From assembly GCA_946479405.1 (NCBI GenBank), contig CAMLGD010000189.1:1-6174 (forward strand): a stretch of DNA of 6,174 nt, read 5' to 3'. This document shows positions 1-5,737 of this stretch, one piece after another. The stretch's first letter is position 1; every line of letters begins with the position of its first letter. Source of the DNA: an uncultured Vogesella sp. (lineage in GTDB: Bacteria > Pseudomonadota > Gammaproteobacteria > Burkholderiales > Chromobacteriaceae). The notes below the pieces were generated by a model. That model searched no databases. It saw only the letters and a program-made list of their open reading frames with translations, and was not told where the DNA came from. The position numbers and the translations under genes were made by a program.

Positions 1-99
1 GCGCAGATCAAGCGCATCATGAACGAAGCCATGGATGCTGCCGATACCGAACCGGTAGAAGGCGTGCTGTTCACTTCTTTCATCATCCAGCAACAATAA
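1..99 (+). CDS. fliL: Flagellar basal-body protein FliL, C-terminal fragment
   Basis: Only the last 32 codons and the TAA stop are inside the window; the gene begins upstream. The visible peptide runs from AQIKRIMNEAMD to a terminal GVLFTSFIIQQQ. A short amphipathic stretch followed by a hydrophobic 'V-FTSF-IQ' tail is typical of the FliL C-terminus. FliL is a single-pass inner-membrane protein whose periplasmic domain associates with the stator units around the basal body and supports motor torque. The call rests on this tail plus position: fliL directly precedes fliM in many proteobacterial flagellar operons, and fliM starts 9 nt after this stop. The transmembrane part cannot be seen here. 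Confidence 0.85.
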   Translation, partial: AQIKRIMNEAMDAADTEPVEGVLFTSFIIQQQ

Positions 100-108
100 A
101 GCTGAGTC

Positions 109-1119
109 ATGGCCGACGAGATCCTGTCCCAGGAAGAGGTAGACGCGCTATTACGGGGCGTTACCGGGGAAGAGGAAGATGATGGCGATTCCGGCGACGG
201 AAGTTCGATACGTTCCTACGATATTGGTCGGCAGGAACGTATCGTCCGTGGCCGTATGCCGACGCTCGAAATCATCAATGAGCGTTTTGCTCGCAACCTG
301 CGTATCGGCTTTTTCAACTTTATCCGCCGCAATGCCGAAATTTCGGTAGGACCGGTACGGGTACAGAAGTACAGCGAGTTCATCCGCAACCTGGTCGTTC
401 CGACCAACCTCAACCTGGTGCACATCAAGCCGCTGCGTGGTACCGGGCTGCTGATTTTTGATCCGGATTTGGTGTTCCTGGTGGTAGACAACCTGTTTGG
501 CAGTGACGGTCGCTTCCACGTGCGCGTCGAGGGGCGGGACTTCACCCCCACCGAACAGCGCATCATCCAGAAACTGCTGGAGGTGGTATTCGCCGAATAC
601 CAGAAGGCGTGGGAACCGGTGTATCCGATCGAGTTCGGCTATATCCGCTCCGAGATGAACACTCAGTTCGCCAACATCGCCACGCCTACCGAAGTGGTGG
701 TCGCGGTGACCTTCCATATCGAACTGGGCGCTGGTGGCGGCGACTTCCACGTCTGCCTGCCGTATTCGATGGTAGAGCCGCTGCGCGACATCCTGTCCAG
801 CACCATGCAGGCAGACCGTACCGAAGTGGACAATCGCTGGGTTAACCTGATGCAGCGCCAGGTGCAGGCGGCCGAAGTGGAGCTGGTGGCCACCTTGGCG
901 CAGGCCAAGATCACGCTGGGGCAGATTCTTAATCTGAAGCAGGGTGATGTGGTCATGGTAGAGGTACCGGAGAAAATCGTGGCCGATGTTTCGGGCATTC
1001 CGGTGCTGTCCTGCAGTTACGGCACGGTTGCGGGCAATTATGCGCTGAAGGTGGAAGAAATCCTGGCTGGGGCGCACGACCTGGCTGATATGCCGAATGG
1101 AGAGAACGAAGATGGCTGA
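109..1119 (+). CDS. fliM: Flagellar motor switch protein FliM
   Basis: FliM is a 336-residue C-ring subunit. It binds phospho-CheY, contacts FliG and so switches the direction of rotation. Residues 5-16 (ILSQEEVDALLR) are the conserved N-terminal CheY-P binding segment, followed by an acidic linker (about 20-30). The middle, CheC-like domain spans roughly 45-235 and contains DNLFGSDGRF (127-136), FTPTEQRII (145-153) and QFANIATP (186-193). The C-terminal SpoA domain, which pairs with FliN, spans about 255-318 and includes ITLGQILNLKQGDV. The ATG at 109 is the first start after an in-frame TGA at 103-105. The Shine-Dalgarno signal is poor, so coupling to fliL translation is likely. One oddity is GSDG (131-134) where the FliG-contacting motif is normally GGXG. 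The stop lies inside the fliN start region. Confidence 0.97.
   Translation: MADEILSQEEVDALLRGVTGEEEDDGDSGDGSSIRSYDIGRQERIVRGRMPTLEIINERFARNLRIGFFNFIRRNAEISVGPVRVQKYSEFIRNLVVPTNLNLVHIKPLRGTGLLIFDPDLVFLVVDNLFGSDGRFHVRVEGRDFTPTEQRIIQKLLEVVFAEYQKAWEPVYPIEFGYIRSEMNTQFANIATPTEVVVAVTFHIELGAGGGDFHVCLPYSMVEPLRDILSSTMQADRTEVDNRWVNLMQRQVQAAEVELVATLAQAKITLGQILNLKQGDVVMVEVPEKIVADVSGIPVLSCSYGTVAGNYALKVEEILAGAHDLADMPNGENEDG
1099..1104 (+). promoter_or_regulatory. Ribosome binding site that fixes the fliN start
   Basis: GGAGAG lies 7 nt before the ATG at 1112. An in-frame ATG at 1097 would overlap this site and has no Shine-Dalgarno sequence of its own, so 1112 (MAEEQG) is the better start. The site lies within the fliM coding sequence. 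Confidence 0.75.
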
Positions 1120-1564
1120 AGAACAAGGCTTTGACCCGGATTCCGTTGCCGGCGCCGTAGATGGCGATAGCAATGATGTCATGGATGACTGGGCCGCGGC
1201 CATGGCGGAACAGGAGCAGGTGGAAGCTGCGGCTCCCGAGGTAAAGCCCGCCAGCGCGCTGTTCCCGGATTTCTCGGCTGCCGGTGGCGCACAATCTGTG
1301 CCGCAGAACCTGGACATGATTCTGGATATCCCGGTGCAGCTTACCGTGGAGCTAGGACGTACCAAGATCGCCATTCGCAACCTGCTGCAGCTGGCGCAAG
1401 GTTCGGTGGTGGAGCTGGATGGCTTGGCAGGTGAACCGATGGACGTACTGGTGAATGGCTGCCTGATCGCGCAGGGCGAGGTGGTGGTGGTCAACGACAA
1501 ATTCGGTATCCGCCTGACCGATATCATTACGCCGGCCGAGCGTTTGCGCCGGCTGCAAAAATAA
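1112..1564 (+). CDS. fliN: Flagellar motor switch protein FliN
   Basis: FliN is a 150-residue C-ring protein that forms the lower ring with the FliM C-terminal domain and docks the FliH/FliI export machinery. The N-terminal 65 residues are acidic and low in complexity, with a conserved-looking DDWAAAMAEQ at 25-34. The SpoA domain occupies about 67-147 and is unmistakable: LDIPVQLTVELGRT, then LLQLAQGSVVELDGLAGEP, GCLIAQGEVVVV and LTDIITPAERLRRL. It is somewhat longer than the 137-residue enterobacterial protein, with the difference confined to the variable N-terminus. The start at 1112 is chosen over an in-frame ATG at 1097 because of the GGAGAG at 1099-1104. It overlaps the end of fliM by 8 nt (ATGGCTGA), suggesting coupled translation and balanced FliM and FliN output. 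Confidence 0.96.
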   Translation: MAEEQGFDPDSVAGAVDGDSNDVMDDWAAAMAEQEQVEAAAPEVKPASALFPDFSAAGGAQSVPQNLDMILDIPVQLTVELGRTKIAIRNLLQLAQGSVVELDGLAGEPMDVLVNGCLIAQGEVVVVNDKFGIRLTDIITPAERLRRLQK

Positions 1565-1566
1565 TC

Positions 1567-1992
1567 ATGCTGCGAATCTTGTTCTGTTTGCTGCTTGCCG
1601 CCCCGGCGCTGGCGGCCCCTCCCACCGAGGGGCCGTCGCCGTTATGGGGAATGTTGCAGGTGATCTTCGGCTTGCTGCTGGTCCTGGCGGCCATTGTGGG
1701 TATTGCCTGGCTGTTCCGTCGTTTTTCAATGGGGGCCATGCTGGGGCGCTTTCAGCCGGCGCGGGTGGTCAGTGGCGTCATGGTCGGCCCGCACGAACGG
1801 GTAGTGATCGTCGAGCTGGCAGAGGAGTGGCTGGTGCTGGGAGTCACTTCCCGTAACGTCAATCTGCTCAAGAGCATGCCCAAGCCGGCTGGCTATGACG
1901 CCGGCCGGCCTGCGGCCAACCCGCCGTTTGCGCAATGGCTGGCGGCGGCGATGGACAAGGCCCGTAAGCGCCAGGGAGACGGCGACAAATGA
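1567..1992 (+). CDS. fliO: Flagellar export apparatus protein FliO
   Basis: FliO is a 141-residue membrane protein that assists assembly and stability of the FliP ring in the flagellar type III export gate. It has a hydrophobic signal-like N-terminus (1-16, with ALA at 14-16 as a possible cleavage motif), a single transmembrane segment at about 28-49 followed by the basic RRF, and a cytoplasmic domain (about 60-105) containing [25 protein letters not shown]. That last pattern is the recognisable FliO core. The C-terminal 35 residues are Ala/Pro/Lys-rich and variable. The ATG lies 2 nt after the fliN stop with no Shine-Dalgarno sequence, so it is probably translated by reinitiation. Its stop overlaps the fliP start as ATGA. 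FliO is the least conserved member of this cluster, so the family call leans partly on context. Confidence 0.92.
   Translation: MLRILFCLLLAAPALAAPPTEGPSPLWGMLQVIFGLLLVLAAIVGIAWLFRRFSMGAMLGRFQPARVVSGVMVGPHERVVIVELAEEWLVLGVTSRNVNLLKSMPKPAGYDAGRPAANPPFAQWLAAAMDKARKRQGDGDK
1611..1637 (+). other. Strong GC hairpin inside fliO
   Basis: The arm CGGCCCCTC (1613-1621) pairs perfectly with GAGGGGCCG (1627-1635) across a 5-nt loop. A G-U pair and a G-C pair extend it to 11 bp (1611-1637). It lies at codons about 15-24, at the boundary between the signal-like segment and the mature region. No T-tract follows, so it is not a terminator. Any role in pacing translation is inference. Confidence 0.6.
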
Positions 1993-2729
1993 AATGGAAG
2001 TTGAGTTTCGGTTTGCTGCTGTCGTTGCTGCCGGCTGCGGTTTGGGCGGCAGGGCTGCCGATGATGACCAGTACGCCGGCGCCGGGGGGCGGGCAGAATT
2101 ATTCTCTCAGCTTGCAGATGCTGCTGCTGATGACCGGGCTCAGCTTCATCCCGGCCATGGTGCTAATGATGACCTCGTTCACTCGCATCATCATCGTGCT
2201 GTCGCTGCTGCGCCAGGCGCTGGGTACCATGCAGTCACCGCCCAACCAGGTGCTAGTGGGGCTGGCATTGTTCCTGAGCATTTTCGTGATGGCCCCAACG
2301 CTGGACGAGGTGTACACCAAGGCTTGGGTACCACTGTCAGAAGACCGCATTACCTTCCAGCAGGCAGCTGACGAGGCCGCCAAGCCGATGAAGGCCTTCA
2401 TGCTGACGCAGACGCGGGAGAAGGACTTGGCGTTCTTTATCGAAATCTCGCAGTCGCCGGCACCGGCTACACGTGCCGACGTGTCCTTGAAAACGCTGGT
2501 ACCGGCGTTTGTGGTCAGCGAGCTGAAAACCGCGTTTCAGATCGGCTTCATGGTGTTCATTCCGTTCCTGATCATCGATCTGGTGGTGGCCAGCATCCTG
2601 ATGGCCATGGGCATGATGATGGTGTCGCCGGTGATCATCTCGTTGCCGTTCAAGATGATGCTGTTCGTGCTGGTGGATGGCTGGACCCTGCTGCTGGGTT
2701 CGCTGGTGCAGAGCTTTGCCGGGCGCTGA
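1989..2729 (+). CDS. fliP: Flagellar export gate protein FliP
   Basis: FliP is the 246-residue major subunit of the FliP5-FliQ4-FliR1 channel through which flagellar subunits cross the inner membrane. A cleavable-type signal peptide (MKWK, then hydrophobic to about 20, ending VWAA) precedes the mature chain, as expected for FliP. Hydrophobic segments lie at about 42-62, 86-104, 183-210 and 211-235, with a periplasmic domain between (about 105-180). Family blocks include [19 protein letters not shown] (62-80), [13 protein letters not shown], and [18 protein letters not shown] near the end. Three consecutive methionines at 209-211 match the methionine gasket that seals the closed pore in Salmonella FliP. 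Length is essentially identical to the family norm. The ATG overlaps the fliO stop (ATGA), with AGGGAG at 1973-1978 as ribosome binding site. Confidence 0.97.
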   Translation: MKWKLSFGLLLSLLPAAVWAAGLPMMTSTPAPGGGQNYSLSLQMLLLMTGLSFIPAMVLMMTSFTRIIIVLSLLRQALGTMQSPPNQVLVGLALFLSIFVMAPTLDEVYTKAWVPLSEDRITFQQAADEAAKPMKAFMLTQTREKDLAFFIEISQSPAPATRADVSLKTLVPAFVVSELKTAFQIGFMVFIPFLIIDLVVASILMAMGMMMVSPVIISLPFKMMLFVLVDGWTLLLGSLVQSFAGR

Positions 2730-2738
2730 GGTAATACT

Positions 2739-3008
2739 ATGACTCCAGAAACCGTCATCAACCTGGTACAGAACGCACTGTATGTGCTGATTCTGGTATC
2801 GGCGCCACCGCTGGCAGTATCGCTGCTGGTGGGTCTACTGGTGAGCATCCTGCAGGCAGCAACCCAGATCAACGAAATGACGCTGACCTTCATCCCCAAG
2901 CTGCTGGCCATGTTCCTGGTGCTGGTGCTGGCCGGGCCGTGGATGCTGACCACCTTGCTGGATTACATGACGCGGCTGTTCCAGAGCATCCCCAGCGTCA
3001 TCGGCTGA
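2739..3008 (+). CDS. fliQ: Flagellar export gate protein FliQ
   Basis: FliQ is an 89-residue small membrane subunit of the flagellar type III export gate. It wraps around the FliP/FliR core. Two long hydrophobic helices (about 14-38 and 52-75) flank the strongly conserved loop QAATQINEMTLTFIPK (39-54), the family signature. Length equals the usual 89-90 residues. GAGG at 2728-2731, overlapping the fliP stop, lies 7 nt before the ATG. The fliR start follows 13 nt after the stop. Confidence 0.97.
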   Translation: MTPETVINLVQNALYVLILVSAPPLAVSLLVGLLVSILQAATQINEMTLTFIPKLLAMFLVLVLAGPWMLTTLLDYMTRLFQSIPSVIG

Positions 3009-3021
3009 GCGTGACTGACGC

Positions 3022-3798
3022 ATGCTGACGTTCAGTGATACCCAGATCAGTGCCTTTCTGGCGTATTTCCTGTGGCCGTTTGCCCGCATTGTCGGGCTGA
3101 TGCTGTCCGAGCCGCTGCTGTCTTCGCGCAGCATCCCGCGCCGCTACAAGGCCGGCTTCGCCTTGATGCTGACCCTGCTGTTGGCACCGATTCTGCCGCC
3201 ATTGCCGGCGATTCCGGTGCTCTCTGCCGCCGGCACCCTGCTGGTGATTCAGCAACTGCTGATCGGCATCATCATGGGCATGGCGATGCGCATCGTGCTA
3301 ACCGGCGTGGAAATGGCCGGTTTCCTGATGGGTACCCAGATGGGCTTGGGTTTTGCCATGTTTTTTGATCCGCAACACTCGTCGCAGGTGCCAGCGGTAT
3401 CACGGGTGTTGACCGTGTTCGCGACCCTGATCTTCCTGAGCTTTGATGGCCATCATGTGCTGATCTCTGCGCTGGCGGACAGCTTTCAGACCTTCCCCAT
3501 TGGCAGTAACCTGCCGGTCAGCAGTCTGCGCGAGGTGGCGATCTGGGGCGGCAAGCTGTTTACCTGGGGCATCTGGCTGTCGCTACCGGTGGTGGGCTGC
3601 CTGCTGGTGGTGAACCTGGCCATTGGCGTGATGACACGTGCGTCGCCGCAGTTCAATATTTTTACCTTCGGTTTCCCGCTGACACTGATGATCGGCTTTT
3701 TTGCGTTGTATCTGGCTCTGCCACTGATGGAGCCGGCGGTCAGCCAGCTTTACCGCGAGGCATTCGAGTTTGTTGCGGCGCTGCTGAAGGCACCGTAG
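3022..3798 (+). CDS. fliR: Flagellar export gate protein FliR
   Basis: FliR is a 258-residue polytopic membrane protein and the single-copy subunit completing the FliP5-FliQ4-FliR1 export gate. Supporting blocks are FARIVGLMLSEPLLSSRSIPRRYKAG-type sequence at about 20-45, the GTQMGLGFAMFFDPQ segment (104-118), FLSFDGHHVLI (138-148), and NLAIGVMTRASPQFNIFTFGFPLTL at about 198-222, characteristic of FliR. Several hydrophobic segments cover most of the chain. Length is typical. The ATG at 3022 is the first start after an in-frame TGA at 3016-3018; the Shine-Dalgarno signal is weak. It is the last flagellar gene visible: flhB and flhA do not follow, so the operon probably ends here. No classic terminator lies directly after it. 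Confidence 0.97.
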   Translation: MLTFSDTQISAFLAYFLWPFARIVGLMLSEPLLSSRSIPRRYKAGFALMLTLLLAPILPPLPAIPVLSAAGTLLVIQQLLIGIIMGMAMRIVLTGVEMAGFLMGTQMGLGFAMFFDPQHSSQVPAVSRVLTVFATLIFLSFDGHHVLISALADSFQTFPIGSNLPVSSLREVAIWGGKLFTWGIWLSLPVVGCLLVVNLAIGVMTRASPQFNIFTFGFPLTLMIGFFALYLALPLMEPAVSQLYREAFEFVAALLKAP

Positions 3799-3803
3799 CT
3801 TTT

Positions 3804-3812
3804 TGTTAGAAT
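3804..3812 (+). promoter_or_regulatory. Probable extended -10 promoter for yebC
   Basis: TGTTAGAAT contains TG-N plus TAGAAT, which matches the sigma-70 -10 consensus at five of six positions and has the extended -10 dinucleotide. No good -35 is present at 16-18 bp (CTGAAG at 3784-3789, inside the fliR 3' end, is poor). The predicted transcription start near 3819 gives a leader of about 60 nt. This would let yebC be expressed independently of the flagellar operon. Confidence 0.55.
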
Positions 3813-3831
3813 GTCGCGTTAACTATTTCCC

Positions 3832-3853
3832 CGGCCTGCCATTTTGTAGGCCG
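3832..3853 (+). other. Hairpin in the yebC leader
   Basis: CGGCCTGC (3832-3839) pairs with GTAGGCCG (3846-3853) over 8 bp, including one G-U pair, with a 6-nt loop CATTTT. It is followed by TAAACCACTG rather than a T-tract, so it is not a standard intrinsic terminator. It lies between the proposed yebC promoter and the ribosome binding site (GAGG, 3871-3874). It could stabilise the leader or trim the 3' end of flagellar read-through RNA; both are inferences. Confidence 0.5.
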
Positions 3854-3879
3854 TAAACCACTGATATACCGAGGCTTTT

Positions 3880-4605
3880 ATGGCTGGCCACAGCAAATGG
3901 GCGAACATTAAGCACAAGAAAGAACGCGCCGACGCCAAGCGCGGCAAGATCTTTACCCGCCTGATCAAGGAAATCACCGTTGCCGCCAGGATGGGCGGCG
4001 CCGACATTGACACCAACCCGCGCCTGCGCCTGGCGGTGGACAAGGCCTGGGATGCCAACATGCCCAAGGACAACGTCCAGCGCGCCATCGACCGCGGCGC
4101 CGGTACGCTGGAAGGCGTGGACTACCTGGAGTGCCGCTACGAGGGCTACGGCATCGGCGGTGCGGCAGTGATGGTGGATTGTCTGACCGACAACAAGACC
4201 CGTACCGTGGCCGACGTGCGTCACGCCTTCTCCAAGTACGGCGGCAATATGGGCACCGACGGCTGCGTGGCGTTCCAGTTCACCCACTGCGGTTCGCTGC
4301 TGTTCGCGCCGGGTGTGGACGAGGATGCACTGATGGAAGCGGCACTGGAAGCCGGTGCCGACGACGTGGTTAGCAACGACGACGGCTCGCTGGAAGTGCT
4401 CACCCCGCCGTACGAGTTCCCGCTGATCAAGGCCGCGCTGGAAAAGGCCGGCTTCAAGGCCGAAGGCGGCGAAGTGACCATGCGTCCGCAGAACGAAACC
4501 GAACTGACCGGCGACGACGCCATGCGCATGCAGAAGCTGCTGGACGCGTTGGAAGATCTGGATGACGTGCAAGAGGTGTATACCTCGGCGGTGCTGGAAG
4601 ACTGA
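3880..4605 (+). CDS. yebC: YebC/TACO1-family regulatory protein
   Basis: The product is a 241-residue cytosolic protein of the YebC/PmpR/TACO1 family. The N-terminus [27 protein letters not shown] sequence is the family hallmark. Further blocks are [20 protein letters not shown] (46-65), IDRGAG (70-75), [18 protein letters not shown] (100-117), [14 protein letters not shown] (119-132), [12 protein letters not shown] and the closing [13 protein letters not shown] (224-236). Length is typical. The family was long annotated as transcriptional regulators (PmpR in Pseudomonas quorum sensing). TACO1 and bacterial members have also been linked to translation, including relief of ribosome stalling at proline-rich stretches. 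The sequence does not decide which role applies here. The gene appears monocistronic, with its own likely promoter and a terminator 17 nt past the stop. The ruvC neighbour seen in many bacteria is absent. Confidence 0.96.
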   Translation: MAGHSKWANIKHKKERADAKRGKIFTRLIKEITVAARMGGADIDTNPRLRLAVDKAWDANMPKDNVQRAIDRGAGTLEGVDYLECRYEGYGIGGAAVMVDCLTDNKTRTVADVRHAFSKYGGNMGTDGCVAFQFTHCGSLLFAPGVDEDALMEAALEAGADDVVSNDDGSLEVLTPPYEFPLIKAALEKAGFKAEGGEVTMRPQNETELTGDDAMRMQKLLDALEDLDDVQEVYTSAVLED

Positions 4606-4622
4606 CTCCAGCCACGCTCGGC

Positions 4623-4655
4623 AAAAAGCCTGCATCATGCGATGCAGGCTTTTTT
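4623..4655. terminator. Bidirectional intrinsic terminator between yebC and glsA
   Basis: The stem GCCTGCATC (4628-4636) / GATGCAGGC (4641-4649) is a perfect 9 bp with the 4-nt loop ATGC. It is flanked by five A (4623-4627) and six T (4650-4655), which can add A-T pairs. The T-tract terminates yebC on the + strand. The A-tract provides a five-U run for transcripts arriving from glsA on the - strand. Confidence 0.93.
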
Positions 4656-4676
4656 CATGTGGTGGCGGCTGACCAT

Positions 4677-4702
4677 AAGGTTGGCCGCATGCGGCCAACC
4701 TT
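4677..4702. terminator. 26-bp perfect palindrome, possible glsA transcript-end hairpin
   Basis: The sequence is perfectly self-complementary about a centre between 4689 and 4690. Its left half begins AAGGTTGGCC and its right half ends GGCCAACCTT. As RNA it gives an 11-bp stem with a CATG loop. On the - strand it lies 9 nt after the glsA stop, but only two U follow, so by itself it is a weak intrinsic terminator. The stronger one at 4623-4655 follows it. It might act as a 3'-end stabiliser, or as a dyad protein-binding or repeated intergenic element. Confidence 0.6.
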
Positions 4703-4711
4703 GTCCCGCCG

Positions 4712-5626
4712 CTAGAACACCGACTCGCCGCTGCGGGTGGTGAAACGATCCAGCGCCTCCAGCCCGGCCAGTGAGTTGCCGCGTGCGTCCAGCCCCGGGC
4801 TCCACACTGCGATGCTCATCTTGCCTGGCAGAATGGCCAAAATGCCGCCGCCGACACCGCTCTTGCACGGCAGACCGACGCGGTAGGCGAACTCGCCGGC
4901 GGCGTCGTAGGTGCCGCAGGTGAGCATGATGGCGTTGATCTGCTTGGCCTGGCTGCGGCTTAGCCGTTGTTGGCCGCTGACTGGTGAAGTGCCGTGATTG
5001 GCCAGGAACAGGCCGGCGCGGGCCAGCTCGCGCACATTCATGCGCATGCTGCAGGCGCGGAAGTAGTGCGCCAACAGCTGATCGACGCCGCCGTTGATGT
5101 TGTTGCAGCTTTTCATGAAGTGGCCGAGCGCGGCGTTGCGGTGGCCGTGCTCGGCCTCGGAAGCGGCAATCACGTAGTCGAAGTCGATGGCCGGCTCGCC
5201 GCTTTCCTCGCGCAGGAAGTCCCGCAGCGCGCTGCTGCTGTCTCCGAACTCGCTGATGGCGATGTCGGTTACCACCAGCGCGCCGGCATTGATGAACGGG
5301 TTGCGCGGGATGCCGTTTTCGTGCTCCAGCTGCACCAGCGAGTTGAACGGGTTGCCGGACGGCTCTTTGCCCACGCGTTGCCACAGCGCCTCGCCGTGGC
5401 GCTGCAGGGTGTGCGCCAGCATGAAGGCCTTGGATATGCTCTGGATGGAAAAACGCTTGTCAGCGAGGCCGGTGGCGTACAGCCCGCCATCCAGCGTGGC
5501 GACTGCCATGGCGAACTGCTGCCGGCTCTCCATCGCCAGCGCCGGGATGTAGTCGGCCGGCCGCCCCTGTGCCAGGGAGGGTTCTACATCATGTGCGATG
5601 CTGTCGATCAGGGTCTGAATGTCCAT
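4712..5626 (-). CDS. glsA: Glutaminase (serine-dependent beta-lactamase fold)
   Basis: The product is a 304-residue cytosolic glutaminase hydrolysing L-glutamine to L-glutamate and ammonia. The active-site set lines up with E. coli YneH (GlsB). The SxxK motif is S63-I-S-K66. Asn113 lies in FINAGAL (111-117). Glu157 and Asn164 lie in SEAEHGHRNAAL. Tyr188 is in HYFRAC, Tyr240 in TCGTYDAAGEFAYRVG, and Val258 in KSGVGGGI. The GNPFNSL block (91-97) and PGKMSIAVWSPGL (267-279) are also family hallmarks. Length matches the family, with no extra ankyrin or STAS domains. The ATG at 5626 gives the normal N-terminus (MDIQTLIDSIAHDV); its Shine-Dalgarno signal is weak (GAG about 5 nt upstream). The gene converges on yebC with a shared terminator region. 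The HD-domain gene 111 bp upstream is on the same strand and could be co-transcribed. Confidence 0.97.
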   Translation of the reverse strand: MDIQTLIDSIAHDVEPSLAQGRPADYIPALAMESRQQFAMAVATLDGGLYATGLADKRFSIQSISKAFMLAHTLQRHGEALWQRVGKEPSGNPFNSLVQLEHENGIPRNPFINAGALVVTDIAISEFGDSSSALRDFLREESGEPAIDFDYVIAASEAEHGHRNAALGHFMKSCNNINGGVDQLLAHYFRACSMRMNVRELARAGLFLANHGTSPVSGQQRLSRSQAKQINAIMLTCGTYDAAGEFAYRVGLPCKSGVGGGILAILPGKMSIAVWSPGLDARGNSLAGLEALDRFTTRSGESVF

Positions 5627-5652
5627 GTGCTCTGTCAGGTGTTGTTATGGGT

Positions 5653-5658
5653 GTTATA
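5653..5658 (-). promoter_or_regulatory. Weak candidate -10 element for glsA
   Basis: On the - strand this hexamer reads TATAAC (five of six consensus bases), about 26 nt before the glsA ATG. No -35 resembling TTGACA is found 16-18 bp upstream. It is the most AT-rich spot in an otherwise GC-rich gap, so it is the best promoter candidate there. Confidence 0.3.
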
Positions 5659-5711
5659 TCCACCGGCGCTGCCCTCTGTGTGGCTGTGCGTGCCGGTGGT
5701 GGGGCAGTGCC

Positions 5712-5729
5712 GCGGCCAGGGTTGGCCGC
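5712..5729 (-). other. Hairpin after the HD-domain gene
   Basis: GCGGCCA (5712-5718) and TGGCCGC (5723-5729) form a perfect 7-bp stem with a 4-nt loop. It starts 8 nt beyond the HD-domain gene's stop. No U-tract follows on the - strand, so it is not a canonical intrinsic terminator. It may mark the 3' end of that gene or sit within a transcript shared with glsA. Confidence 0.4.
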
Positions 5730-5737
5730 AGGCGCTG

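Noticed and set aside
151..1527. A 458-codon open frame on the - strand, antisense to fliM and fliN
   Set aside because: Its product is His/Gln/Arg-rich low-complexity sequence with no recognisable domain. It lies opposite two certain genes, and long antisense frames are expected from GC-biased third positions.
3832..3853. Intrinsic terminator for the flagellar operon
   Set aside because: The stem is adequate but no T-tract follows, and it lies downstream of the likely yebC promoter. It is kept only as a leader hairpin.
3823..4698. A 291-codon open frame on the - strand, antisense to yebC
   Set aside because: yebC is certain on the other strand. The antisense product is His/Gln/Val-rich without family features, and the frame runs through the terminator hairpins.
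5712..5729. Intrinsic terminator of the HD-domain gene
   Set aside because: There is no U-run on the - strand after the stem, so it was listed only as a hairpin.
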